A stretch of 64,000 nucleotides of DNA from Flavobacteriaceae bacterium (GTDB taxonomy: Bacteria; Bacteroidota; Bacteroidia; Flavobacteriales; Flavobacteriaceae), in assembly GCA_947464335.1 (NCBI GenBank), contig CANHWG010000002.1, positions 21,701-85,700 on the forward strand, given 5' to 3'. Every line of letters begins with the position of its first letter. Position 1 is the first letter of the stretch. The translations under genes and the position numbers were made by a program. This document shows, in pieces, positions 38,715-48,361 of the stretch. The notes below the pieces were generated by a model that had not been told where the DNA came from, made no database searches, and saw only the letters and a list, made by a program, of their open reading frames with translations.

Positions 38715-39412
38715 GTTTTGTCAATGCCAATGGCAAAATAATTATCACTTCCAATAGAGATGAAAAAATCATTCGGCCTAATGCTATTGAACCAAAAAAT
38801 TATTTGATTAATAATAAAAAAATCCTCTTTCCAAAAGATAAAAAAGCGGGAGGAACTTGGTATGCCGCCGATGAATATTCTAATGTTATGGTATTACTCA
38901 ATGGAGCCGAAGAAAAACATATTGTAAAGGATAATTATAGAAAAAGTCGTGGACTAATTTTATTGGAATTGATAAGCAGTTTGTCGCCCATCGAATTATG
39001 GAAAGAAATAGATTTAAACGATATAGAGCCATTTACCATTGTCTTATTTGAGAATCAAAAACTTTATCAATTACGTTGGAATCAAATTGAAAAAGAAATA
39101 ACATCACTAGACGCAACAAAATCCTATATTTGGTCTTCAGCCACATTATATTCAGAAGAAATTAGAAAAAAAAGAGCCCAATGGTTTTATACTTTTCTTG
39201 ATATTAAACCTGAAGTTAATGAAGAAGAGTTGTTTAACTTTCATCGTTATACCGAAGAAGAAAATAAAGAACACGGTTTGGTCATTAATCGAAATGATGT
39301 TTTAAAAACGCTGAGCATCACACAAACCATAATAGAGCAAAACCGATTGGAAATGAAGTATTTCGATTTGCTCAACAAACAAGAATATAACAACACTTTT
39401 TTTGTGATTTAA
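38702..39412 (+). CDS. NRDE/TANGO2 family protein
   Basis: MCTVSFVNANGKIIITSNRDE N-terminal Cys-2 and NRDE motif; overlaps the DinB-like gene by 13 nt. Confidence 0.88.
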   Translation: MCTVSFVNANGKIIITSNRDEKIIRPNAIEPKNYLINNKKILFPKDKKAGGTWYAADEYSNVMVLLNGAEEKHIVKDNYRKSRGLILLELISSLSPIELWKEIDLNDIEPFTIVLFENQKLYQLRWNQIEKEITSLDATKSYIWSSATLYSEEIRKKRAQWFYTFLDIKPEVNEEELFNFHRYTEEENKEHGLVINRNDVLKTLSITQTIIEQNRLEMKYFDLLNKQEYNNTFFVI

Positions 39413-39423
39413 AACACGAACTC

Positions 39424-40458
39424 TTGAAACTATTTTTTCACAAACTTTTTCATTGGGAATATTGGCCATTTCAAATTGTCTATATTCCAATTTACTTTTT
39501 ATGGGCCTATTATGCGCTGAAAGTAAGAACGATTTTCTTTTTCAATGCAGCAAACCCAACCATAAAAAACGGTGGATTTGTAATGGATAGTAAAAAAGAA
39601 ATTTATGATTTAATGCCACAACAGTTTTATCCGAAAACCAAATTCGTAACAGAAAAATTACCTTTTAAAGAAGTTGAAGTCTTACTTGAAAATTCTAAAA
39701 TCAACTTTCCTTTTATCGTAAAACCCGACATTGGTTTACGAGGTTCGGCAGTAAAAAAAGTGACCAATTTAGCCGAATTAGAATCGTATCATAACAAAGC
39801 CAATTTTGATTATTTGATTCAAGATTTGATTCCGTTTGAAAATGAAGTGGGTATTTTTTATGTCCGCTTTCCGCATGAAAAGCATGGGCAACTTACGGGA
39901 ATTGTTGCCAAAGAGTTTTTAATTGTTGAAGGTGATGGTTGCTCAACTATTGAGGAATTATTAAAAGCCAATCCACGTTACGAATTTCAACTAAAAGCAC
40001 TCGAAAAAGAATATGGCAATCAGCTTAAAACCATCTTAGATAAAGGCAAAAAAAGAAATTTAGTTCCATATGGCAATCATGCCCGAGGTGCCAAATTTCT
40101 AGATTATAGTCATTTAATTTCTCCTCAATTGACCAAGGTTATTGACGAAATATGTCTGCAAATTGACGAGTTTTATTTTGGCAGAATGGACTTAATGTAC
40201 AATACTTGGGAAGAGTTAGAGCAAGGTAAAAACTTTATGATAGTAGAATTAAACGGTGCTGCTAGTGAACCAACCCATATTTATGACCCAAAACATTCGT
40301 TGTTTTTTGCTTGGAAGGAATTGGCGCGGCATATCCGTTATATGTTCAAAATTAGTGTGGCAAATCACAAACGGGGATTTCCGTATTTGACACATAAAGA
40401 AGGTATGGAGCAGTATCGATTGCATTTGGAACAAAGTAATAAGATTGTTAATTTTTAA
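39424..40458 (+). CDS. ATP-grasp domain protein with N-terminal hydrophobic segment (D-Ala-D-Ala-ligase-like fold), TTG start
   Basis: FPFIVKPDIGLRGSAVKKV; NFMIVELNGAASEPTHIYDP; EIDEICLQIDEFYFGRMDL-type metal site. Confidence 0.75.
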   Translation: MKLFFHKLFHWEYWPFQIVYIPIYFLWAYYALKVRTIFFFNAANPTIKNGGFVMDSKKEIYDLMPQQFYPKTKFVTEKLPFKEVEVLLENSKINFPFIVKPDIGLRGSAVKKVTNLAELESYHNKANFDYLIQDLIPFENEVGIFYVRFPHEKHGQLTGIVAKEFLIVEGDGCSTIEELLKANPRYEFQLKALEKEYGNQLKTILDKGKKRNLVPYGNHARGAKFLDYSHLISPQLTKVIDEICLQIDEFYFGRMDLMYNTWEELEQGKNFMIVELNGAASEPTHIYDPKHSLFFAWKELARHIRYMFKISVANHKRGFPYLTHKEGMEQYRLHLEQSNKIVNF

Positions 40459-41093
40459 TGCAAAACATCAAGAACATATTCGTTGGTTTTCTAGTTAGTT
40501 TTATTGGTTCTATTCCTTTGGGATATTTGAATGTGGTTGGCTTTGATATTTATGCTCAAAAAGGATTGATTTCAACCGTATTTTATTTGCTGGGTGTAGT
40601 TATTGTTGAATTTTTTGTAATTTTTTTCACCTTGATTTTTGCTAAAAAATTAGCTGAGAATAAAAGATTAACGAAATACATCGAAGGTTTTTCAGTCTTG
40701 TTTATGATTGTTTTGTCAGCGGTCTTTTATTTTAGCGCCAATTCTGTAAGTAGTAATAGAACTGTATTCTCGAATGTATCTCAAAATTATTTCTTTGTCG
40801 GATTATTTTTTAGTGGTCTTAATTTTGTTCAAATTCCGTTTTGGACGGGCTGGAATTTATATTTGTTAAATGGTAGCTATATTGAAGTTTCTAAATCTAG
40901 AAAATACTTTTATGTTTTGGGAACTATTGCTGGAACCTTTAGTGGAATGTTAATGCTAATCCTTTCCCTTAACTATTTTGCTTCTAATGTTGATTTTCTT
41001 TCGAAATACTTGATGAAGTTTATTATTCCAACAGTCTTCTTAGGATTAGGGATTTTTCAAGGATACAAATTTTATAGAAAGTACTTTCATTAA
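40458..41093 (+). CDS. LysE-type/multi-TM membrane protein
   Basis: FVGFLVSFIGSIPLGYLNVVGFDIYAQKG; six predicted TM segments. Confidence 0.65.
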   Translation: MQNIKNIFVGFLVSFIGSIPLGYLNVVGFDIYAQKGLISTVFYLLGVVIVEFFVIFFTLIFAKKLAENKRLTKYIEGFSVLFMIVLSAVFYFSANSVSSNRTVFSNVSQNYFFVGLFFSGLNFVQIPFWTGWNLYLLNGSYIEVSKSRKYFYVLGTIAGTFSGMLMLILSLNYFASNVDFLSKYLMKFIIPTVFLGLGIFQGYKFYRKYFH

Positions 41094-41113
41094 TTTCATT
41101 ACGTCACTTTTAG

Positions 41114-41121
41114 TATCTTTG
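41114..41121 (+). promoter_or_regulatory. Bacteroidota -7 element TATCTTTG
   Basis: TAnnTTTG match 18 nt upstream of ATG 41139. Confidence 0.4.
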
Positions 41122-41138
41122 TATCATTAAAAAAAATA

Positions 41139-41816
41139 ATGAAAAACATCATCATTACCGGAACCTCTCGTGGCATTGGCTACGAATTGGCTTTACAGTT
41201 TGCAAATGCAGGGCATCATGTTTTAGCTATTTCGCGTAAAACGGCAAAAGGGTTACAAGCAAACCAAAATATTACCTGTCTTTCTGTTGATTTATCCAAA
41301 GAAAACGAACTAGTTGCCATTGAAAATTTTATTTCACAAACATGGAAACGAGTAGATATTATCATTCATAACGCAGGAAGTTTGATCAATAAACCCTTTG
41401 CTCAAACAAGTCAAATTGACTTTGAAAATGTATACAAAGTAAACGTATTTGGAGTAGCGAATCTTACTCGAATTTGTTTGCCCTATATGCAAAAAGGAAG
41501 TCATGTAGTTTCTATAAGTTCGATGGGTGGCATTCAAGGGAGTATGAAATTCGCGGGTCTTTCGGCCTATAGTTCCAGTAAAGGTGCCGTAATCACATTG
41601 TCTGAATTGTTAGCCGAAGAATACAAAGAGCAAGAAATCGCTTTCAATGTATTGGCACTTGGAGCTGTAAATACCGAAATGTTACAAGAAGCTTTTCCAG
41701 GATATGATGCTCCAATTTCTGCGGCTGCAATGGCTGATTATATTTTCAATTTTGCCTTAACAGGAAACCAATATCACAACGGAAAAATAATTCAGGTTTC
41801 ATCATCAACGCCGTAA
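41139..41816 (+). CDS. Short-chain dehydrogenase/reductase
   Basis: IITGTSRGIGYELALQFANAGH; SAYSSSKGAVITLSELLAEEY. Confidence 0.94.
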   Translation: MKNIIITGTSRGIGYELALQFANAGHHVLAISRKTAKGLQANQNITCLSVDLSKENELVAIENFISQTWKRVDIIIHNAGSLINKPFAQTSQIDFENVYKVNVFGVANLTRICLPYMQKGSHVVSISSMGGIQGSMKFAGLSAYSSSKGAVITLSELLAEEYKEQEIAFNVLALGAVNTEMLQEAFPGYDAPISAAAMADYIFNFALTGNQYHNGKIIQVSSSTP

Positions 41817-41820
41817 TTCA

Positions 41821-42423
41821 TTGAGCGAAGTTTTATCAAAATACTTGCCTGAGCATTCTGTTCATTCTTGTTTTGAATTAATCAAGGAGAATAATGTGCA
41901 TCTTAAAATCGTCAACGAACGACAAACCCGTCATGGCGATTATCGCAGAGCAGTAGGAGGAAAGCATGAAATTACAGTGAATGCTAATCTCAATAAATAT
42001 CGTTTTTTGATTACTCTAGTTCATGAGATAGCCCATTTGGTTGCTTATGAAAAATTCGGTCGCTTCATAAAACCCCATGGTAACGAATGGAAACTTACTT
42101 TTCAACGATTGATGGTTCCTTATATACGCCCAGAGATTTTTCCGCATTCGGTATTGCCCTTAGTGGCGAATCATTTTCGAAATCCATCGGCTAGTAGTGA
42201 TACTGATGCTCGTTTGGCTTTTGCCCTAAAACAGTTTGACGAACGAAAACCCGATGTTCATTTCATTCACGAAGTACCAAGTGGAAGTTTATTCCGAATA
42301 AAAAACGGTAGAATTTTTCAAAAGAAAGGATTGCGGGTTAAGCGCTACGAATGCCTCGAAGTAAAAACGGGAAGATTGTATTTGTTTAATGCCAACGCTG
42401 AGGTGGAAATTTTACCAGGTTAA
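41821..42423 (+). CDS. SprT-like zinc metalloprotease domain protein (TTG start)
   Basis: LITLVHEIAHLVAYEKFGRFIKPHGNEWK HExxH motif. Confidence 0.88.
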   Translation: MSEVLSKYLPEHSVHSCFELIKENNVHLKIVNERQTRHGDYRRAVGGKHEITVNANLNKYRFLITLVHEIAHLVAYEKFGRFIKPHGNEWKLTFQRLMVPYIRPEIFPHSVLPLVANHFRNPSASSDTDARLAFALKQFDERKPDVHFIHEVPSGSLFRIKNGRIFQKKGLRVKRYECLEVKTGRLYLFNANAEVEILPG

Positions 42424-42501
42424 TTATTTTGTCATTTCGTCTCGTCTTTTGGGACGGGAGAGAAATCTCATCACAATGATTATTTCCTATTTTATTATAA
42501 A

Positions 42502-42509
42502 TATATTTG
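42502..42509 (+). promoter_or_regulatory. Bacteroidota -7 element TATATTTG
   Basis: TAnnTTTG match upstream of the 42571 CDS. Confidence 0.45.
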
Positions 42510-42570
42510 CATCACTAATAAATATATTCTCTTATTAGTAAAAAAAGATACTGAACTAAATTCAGCAAAA

Positions 42571-43632
42571 ATGAATAAAAATTATTATGCCATTTTAATG
42601 GCTGGTGGAGTTGGTTCAAGATTTTGGCCAGTGAGCACTTCAGATTTTCCGAAGCAGTTTCACGATATGTTAGGATCTGGTGATACTTTGATACAAAAAA
42701 CATTCAGTAGATTATCAAAATTAATTCCAACGGAAAACATTTTGATTTTAACCAACGAACGGTATAATGATTTGGTTTTAGAACAATTGCCAATGGTAAA
42801 ACAAGAGCAAGTCCTTTTAGAACCTGCTATGCGAAATACAGCACCTTGCATTTTATATGCATCGTTAAAGATTCAAAAGCAAAATCCAGATGCTGTTATG
42901 GTCGTGGCGCCAAGCGATCACTGGATTGAAGATGAAGCTGAGTTTTCTAGAAATTTACAACAGTGCTTTGATTTTTGTCAAAAAGAAAATGCCTTGATGA
43001 CCTTAGGTATCCAGCCCACGTTTCCAAACACTGGATTTGGTTATATCGAATTTGATAAGCTAGCTATAAATCCGATAAAAAAAGTAAATCAGTTCAGAGA
43101 AAAACCCGATTATGAAACCGCTAAAGCTTTTTTAGAAGCTGGGAATTTCCTTTGGAATGGGGGGATTTTTATTTGGAGTGTGCAATCAATAACGGAAGCA
43201 TTTGAGAAGTTTCAACCGCAAATGAATGCCTTATTTCAAAAAGGGATAGAAACTTATAATACTTCTAATGAAAAACAATTCATTGAAGATAATTATGCTA
43301 ATGCAGAAAATGTTTCGATTGATTATGCGGTGATGGAAAAAGCAACTAATGTTTATGTTTTACCAGCCACTTTTGATTGGAATGATTTAGGCACTTGGGG
43401 ACAACTGCATGAGAAATTAGAAAAAGACGAAAACAACAATGGAATTATCAATGCTAAAGTGGTCATGGAAAATGCTTCAAATAATATTGTGCGTTCCGAT
43501 GCTAATAAAATAATTGTTATTGATGGTTTACACGATTATATAATCGTTGATAAAGAAGGCGTTTTGTTAATTTATCCCAAAAGTAAAGAACAAGATATCA
43601 AACGAATTACCGCATTGGCAAATGAATTATAA
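42571..43632 (+). CDS. Mannose-1-phosphate guanylyltransferase
   Basis: YAILMAGGVGSRFWPVSTSDFPKQFHDML; APSDHWI; FREKPDYETA; FDWNDLGTW. Confidence 0.94.
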   Translation: MNKNYYAILMAGGVGSRFWPVSTSDFPKQFHDMLGSGDTLIQKTFSRLSKLIPTENILILTNERYNDLVLEQLPMVKQEQVLLEPAMRNTAPCILYASLKIQKQNPDAVMVVAPSDHWIEDEAEFSRNLQQCFDFCQKENALMTLGIQPTFPNTGFGYIEFDKLAINPIKKVNQFREKPDYETAKAFLEAGNFLWNGGIFIWSVQSITEAFEKFQPQMNALFQKGIETYNTSNEKQFIEDNYANAENVSIDYAVMEKATNVYVLPATFDWNDLGTWGQLHEKLEKDENNNGIINAKVVMENASNNIVRSDANKIIVIDGLHDYIIVDKEGVLLIYPKSKEQDIKRITALANEL

Positions 43633-43635
43633 AAT

Positions 43636-43655
43636 AAAAAGGAGCAATTGCTCCT
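43636..43655. terminator. Bidirectional terminator between convergent genes
   Basis: AAAAAGGAGCAATTGCTCCTTTTT. Confidence 0.8.
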
Positions 43656-43658
43656 TTT

Positions 43659-44423
43659 TTATAACTCTTTATTCTGCGCTTTCCTAATTTTTTTGAATAG
43701 TTCTGATGAGTAAACAAAATCGACTACAGCTTCATTATCGGTTTTAAAAATCTCTTTTTTACTACCTTCCCAAGCCAATATTCCTTCTTTTAAAAAAACA
43801 ATTTTTTCGCCAATTTCCATTACGGAGTTCATGTCATGGGTATTGACTACGGTTGTAATATTATATTCTACCGTGATTTCATGTATCAAATTATCAATAA
43901 TCGTTGCTGTTTTTGGATCTAAACCTGAGTTGGGTTCGTCGCAAAAAAGGTATTTGGGATTATTTACAATAGCACGGGCAATAGCCACTCGTTTTTGCAT
44001 CCCACCGGAAAGTTCTGATGGTTTTTTTAAATTAGCGTTTTGTAAATTAACCCTATTAATTACAAAATTGGCGCGTTCTCTTATTTCTTCTTCAGATTTT
44101 TCTGAAAACATTTTTAAAGGGAAACCCACATTTTCTTCAACGGTCATACTGTCAAATAAGGCACTTCCTTGAAAAACCATTCCGATTTCGGTACGCAATT
44201 CTCTTTTTTCAGCATCGGTGAGCTTGGTGTAAATTCTACCATCAAAAGCGATGGTTCCTTTTTCTGGTGTATGAATTCCGAGTAAACTTTTTAATAAAAC
44301 AGTCTTTCCGGAACCACTTTGGCCAATAATAAGATTGGTTTTGCCGGTTTCAAAAGTAGTTGAGATTCCTTTTAAAACTTTGGCATCGCCAAATGATTTT
44401 TCCACATTTTTTACTTCTATCAT
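43659..44423 (-). CDS. ABC transporter ATP-binding protein (MlaF-like)
   Basis: MIEVKNVEKSFGDAKVLKGISTTFE, LIIGQSGSGKTVLLKSL, LSGGMQKRVAIARAI. Start placed at 44423 (TGATG junction with the permease stop) rather than the track start 44483. Confidence 0.92.
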   Translation of the reverse strand: MIEVKNVEKSFGDAKVLKGISTTFETGKTNLIIGQSGSGKTVLLKSLLGIHTPEKGTIAFDGRIYTKLTDAEKRELRTEIGMVFQGSALFDSMTVEENVGFPLKMFSEKSEEEIRERANFVINRVNLQNANLKKPSELSGGMQKRVAIARAIVNNPKYLFCDEPNSGLDPKTATIIDNLIHEITVEYNITTVVNTHDMNSVMEIGEKIVFLKEGILAWEGSKKEIFKTDNEAVVDFVYSSELFKKIRKAQNKEL

Positions 44424-45169
44424 CAGGTTAAAAGTAATTGCGTTAATATATAATTCATTAAAATGATTGTCACGGATGTCCAAACAAAGGATACAGTACT
44501 CGCTTTTCCAACTTCGAGTGCACCGCCTTTCATATAATAACCATGGAAGGAAGGAATTGTTGCTAATATCAAAGCAAACATAAAAGTTTTGATAAAGGCA
44601 TAAGTGATATGAAATGGAATAAATTCCATTTGAAGACCACTAATAAAATCAGTGCTGTTTCCAAAACCTCCATAAACACTGGCGATAAAACCACCAGATA
44701 TTCCCAAAAACATCGCAATTCCAATCACAAATGGATAGAGTAGTAGTGCAACTATTTTTGGAAAAACTAAATAATTCAAAGAATTTACTCCCATAACTTC
44801 TAAGGCATCAATTTGCTCAGTAACGCGCATAGTTCCGATACTAGAAGTAATAAATGATCCCATTTTACCTGCCATAATTATAGAAATAAAAGTAGGGGCA
44901 AATTCTAATATAATTGATTGTCTTGTTGCAAAACCGATAAGGTATTTTGGAATTAACGGATTGGTTAGGTTCAATGCAGTTTGAATAGCCACAACGCCTC
45001 CAACGAAAAATGAAATAAAAGCTACAATACCAAGTGAATCAATAATTAAGTCATCGATTTCCTTAAAGATTAAGGTTCTCATAACTGACCACTTTGTGGG
45101 CTTTCTGAAAATTTCAGCCAGCATCAAAAAATATTTTCCTATTTGTGATAAATAGCGGATAAGCATCAT
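44423..45169 (-). CDS. MlaE family ABC permease
   Basis: FVGGVVAIQTALNL; MAGKMGSFITSSIGTMRVTEQIDALEVMGVNSLNYLVFP. Confidence 0.93.
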   Translation of the reverse strand: MMLIRYLSQIGKYFLMLAEIFRKPTKWSVMRTLIFKEIDDLIIDSLGIVAFISFFVGGVVAIQTALNLTNPLIPKYLIGFATRQSIILEFAPTFISIIMAGKMGSFITSSIGTMRVTEQIDALEVMGVNSLNYLVFPKIVALLLYPFVIGIAMFLGISGGFIASVYGGFGNSTDFISGLQMEFIPFHITYAFIKTFMFALILATIPSFHGYYMKGGALEVGKASTVSFVWTSVTIILMNYILTQLLLT

Positions 45170-45223
45170 AGCATAAAAATATTGGTAAAAATAGTTATAA
45201 GTTGTGAGTTATGCGTTTTTACT

Positions 45224-46072
45224 TTAGAACAATTTTTCTTTCATCTTTTTCCAACGATAGTTTCGTATAAATTGGGCTTGTTCTGCAGTGACCAAAAGTG
45301 GTTTTTTTGCCGATTTGGCTTTCCAAAAGCCTTTGATGTAATCTAAAAATAAAAAGGGTCTCTTTTTCAACAACGCTAATTTTGCTGAAGCAATTGTTGT
45401 AATTATAAAACCGTAGCCCAAAGTGTAAAAAGCTTCACCTTGCTTGTATCGCGAGGTTTTGTTATAATTAGCTCCTGTTGGCTTTAAGTGTTTTACTTTA
45501 AGTGTTTTATCGGTAACTACTTTCCAATGGTAAAATTTACTCAATAATTCATCTACAGTATCCCAGCCCATTGCTGGTTTTAATCCTCCAATTTGCTGAA
45601 AACATTCTTTTCGATACGCTTTAAAAGCACCGCGAATATGGTCTTTATCGGTTAGATTTTCTAAGATCCATTCCTCATTTTTTTTGATGTAAGCAAAACC
45701 ACCAACCATTCCGATTTTCTCATCGGATTTGAAATGAGAAATTATGGTTTCAAAATAATTGGCTGGGAAAATCAAATCGGCATCCGCTTTTACAATGAAA
45801 TCATAGTTTTCATCTAAAGAATTTAATCCTTTTTGAAAGGCTTGAATTACTTTACTTCCCGGAAGATGTATGGCATCTGAAGTTTTATTTATCAAAGATA
45901 TCCAAGAATATTTTACTGAGAATTCTTTAACGATTAGAGCTGTTCTATCAGTAGAATTATCATTCACCACCACAATTTTTGAGGGTAAAACGGTTTGCTC
46001 GACCAACGATTGTAAAGTTAGGGCAATAAATTTTTCTTCGTTGTAAGCGGGAATAATAACATAATATTTCAT
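45224..46072 (-). CDS. Glycosyltransferase family 2
   Basis: YYVIIPAYNEEKFIALTLQSLVEQTVLPSKIVVVNDNSTDRT. Confidence 0.93.
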   Translation of the reverse strand: MKYYVIIPAYNEEKFIALTLQSLVEQTVLPSKIVVVNDNSTDRTALIVKEFSVKYSWISLINKTSDAIHLPGSKVIQAFQKGLNSLDENYDFIVKADADLIFPANYFETIISHFKSDEKIGMVGGFAYIKKNEEWILENLTDKDHIRGAFKAYRKECFQQIGGLKPAMGWDTVDELLSKFYHWKVVTDKTLKVKHLKPTGANYNKTSRYKQGEAFYTLGYGFIITTIASAKLALLKKRPFLFLDYIKGFWKAKSAKKPLLVTAEQAQFIRNYRWKKMKEKLF

Positions 46073-46086
46073 TGGCTAATCACTAT

Positions 46087-46620
46087 TTACTGATAACTTT
46101 TTACTCTTTCAGCATAAACCATATAATATCGTGGAGTGAAATACCTTAATAAAGGGCGAAGCCCAAATTTCTTTACTGGATGTGTAAACTTTACAGAGTC
46201 AATAATTTCCCAGCCATTTTTTTCTAAAAGCCAGTCCAATTGCCAATCTTCAAATTCGTGATAATGTCTGTCCCATTGGTCCGTTTTACTACGGTAGGCA
46301 GGAGAAAACCATAATCGTAATGGAATTGAAATGAGTAGTTTATCACATGTAACGTTTTCTAAAATAGTGTACGGGTTTAATAAATGCTCAAAAATCTCAA
46401 AACCTGTAAAGACATCATACGTTTCTTTTTGCAATGCAGTTTGGTTTTTGTCTAAATCTTCTCCATTAGTATTGATAACCGAATAACCATTAGCTTCCAT
46501 AATTTTAGAAAAAGGATTGGGTACTCCAAGATCAAAAATGGTTTCCGATGTTTTGATGTGTTTTTGTAAAAAAGCTAATGTTATATTGAAACGTTTGCTA
46601 GGATAGGTCTTCTCGTACAT
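46087..46620 (-). CDS. Class I SAM-dependent methyltransferase
   Basis: ETIFDLGVPNPFSKIM; DVFTGFEIFEHLLNPYTILENV; YHEFEDWQLDWLLEKNGW. Confidence 0.8.
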   Translation of the reverse strand: MYEKTYPSKRFNITLAFLQKHIKTSETIFDLGVPNPFSKIMEANGYSVINTNGEDLDKNQTALQKETYDVFTGFEIFEHLLNPYTILENVTCDKLLISIPLRLWFSPAYRSKTDQWDRHYHEFEDWQLDWLLEKNGWEIIDSVKFTHPVKKFGLRPLLRYFTPRYYMVYAERVKSYQ

Positions 46621-46707
46621 GTAATAAGTTTGTGGTTTTTTATTCGTAATCTTATCAAGGCAAAATTAACTATAAACCTTAAACCAAAAACTATAAACAG
46701 TTAAAAA

Positions 46708-47766
46708 TTACATTTGGTATACGATTGCATTAACATTCATTCCAGCTCCAACGGAAGCAAAAATAATAACATCGCCTTTGTTTAGACTTTGATGTTCAAT
46801 TTGACCTCTAACAAGTGAGTCGTATAAAGTTGGTACAGTTGCTACACTTGAATTTCCTAATTTATGTATGCTCATTGGCATAATGCCATCAGGTGGTGTC
46901 TGTCCATATAATTTATAAAAACGACTAATAATGGCTTCATCCATTTTTTCGTTTGCCTGGTGAATCAATATTTTTTTAAGATTGGAAATAGATACGCCAC
47001 TTTTATCTAAACAATCTTTCATGGCTTGCGGAACTTTATTTAAAGCAAATTCGTAAATCTTTCTGCCATGCATTTTGATATAGCGAACATCTGGGTCAGT
47101 ATTTTGATTGTTAGATTTCCCAAAAAATAAATAATTGGCTTCTTCATAAGAAAAAGTGGCTGATTCATGTGCTAATATTCCACCATCATCATCGGTAGCT
47201 TCTATGATTGTTGCACCTGCGCCATCAGAATAAATCATCGAATCTCTATCGTGAGGATCTACTACTCTTGACAATGTTTCGGCTCCAATAACCAAACATT
47301 TTTTTGCCATTCCAGCGTTAATAAATGCACTTGCTTGAATGACACTTTCTACCCAACCCGGGCAACCAAAAAGCATGTCATACGCTACGCATTTTGGATT
47401 TTTTATCTTTAAATTATATTTTACTTTTGAGGCTAAACTTGGTAGCATATCTCCTTGAATGGCGTCTTTTTTTACATCACCAAAGTTATGCGCAAAAATA
47501 ATATAGTCTAATGTTTCAGGATCGATTTTTGCCGCTTCAATCGCTCTTTTTGCTGCAATACAAGCAATGTCTGAAGTTTGCAAATCATCAGTGACGTACC
47601 GACGTTCCAAAATTCCAGTGATTTCAAGAAATTTTTCGGCGACTATATCATTCGGATGCGGAAATGGGGTGCCGTCATCGTTCAAAAAAACATGTTGTGC
47701 AAAATCGTTATTGGATACTATTTCAGTTGGGATATAACTTCCGGATCCTGTTATTTTTATATTCAT
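46708..47766 (-). CDS. 3-oxoacyl-ACP synthase III (FabH-like)
   Basis: GSGSYIPTEIVSN; DMLFGCPGWVESVIQASAFINAGMAKKCLVIGAETLSR; ILIHQANEKMDEAI; KLGNSSVATVP. Confidence 0.93.
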   Translation of the reverse strand: MNIKITGSGSYIPTEIVSNNDFAQHVFLNDDGTPFPHPNDIVAEKFLEITGILERRYVTDDLQTSDIACIAAKRAIEAAKIDPETLDYIIFAHNFGDVKKDAIQGDMLPSLASKVKYNLKIKNPKCVAYDMLFGCPGWVESVIQASAFINAGMAKKCLVIGAETLSRVVDPHDRDSMIYSDGAGATIIEATDDDGGILAHESATFSYEEANYLFFGKSNNQNTDPDVRYIKMHGRKIYEFALNKVPQAMKDCLDKSGVSISNLKKILIHQANEKMDEAIISRFYKLYGQTPPDGIMPMSIHKLGNSSVATVPTLYDSLVRGQIEHQSLNKGDVIIFASVGAGMNVNAIVYQM

Positions 47767-47888
47767 TATTTTAAATATTTCGTTGCGAAATTATAAATAA
47801 AAGCTATTGAATGTTATTAAAATATAAAGAAACAAGATTAAATTATGAATATTTTTAATATTGAATACTTATATTACGAAAATCACAT

Positions 47889-48269
47889 TTATTTGTCTTT
47901 TTCTTGTGCGATTTTAATTTGCATTACAGTTGCAATATTCAATGCTTGTGTTTTTATTTGCTCCGCTTTTTCGCCTCTAAAATTTTCATCTACGGAAACA
48001 TTGAAATGATTCAACCAAATTTTAAATAGTTCAGGAGTCAACAATTCTTTTTTATTGATATCCAAATGAATTTGAGTTAAATTATTGGTATATCCGCCAG
48101 TTCCAAGAATGGCCTGCGACCAAAACGTTACCAAAATAGGTAAGTGTTCTTCTATTTTTATCTTAACTACATCGGTAAAAATATAACTTATAGAGTCGTC
48201 TGAAAGCAATTTTTTGTAAAACTCATCTACCAGTAAATATAAGTCGTCTTGGTTTTGAATGTCATTCAT
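47889..48269 (-). CDS. Group III truncated hemoglobin
   Basis: LYLLVDEFYKKLLSDDSISYIF; HLPILVTFWSQAILGTGGYTNN. Confidence 0.88.
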   Translation of the reverse strand: MNDIQNQDDLYLLVDEFYKKLLSDDSISYIFTDVVKIKIEEHLPILVTFWSQAILGTGGYTNNLTQIHLDINKKELLTPELFKIWLNHFNVSVDENFRGEKAEQIKTQALNIATVMQIKIAQEKDK

Positions 48270-48361
48270 CTTTTTGGTCTTTAGGTCATAAAGTCAAAAG
48301 TCGAATGCCAAGTGCTTTAGACTTTAAGACATTCGACTTTAAGATGTTACGACTTTTAATT

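Noticed and set aside
43831-44172. Plus-strand 113-aa ORF
   Set aside because: Antisense to the ABC ATP-binding gene
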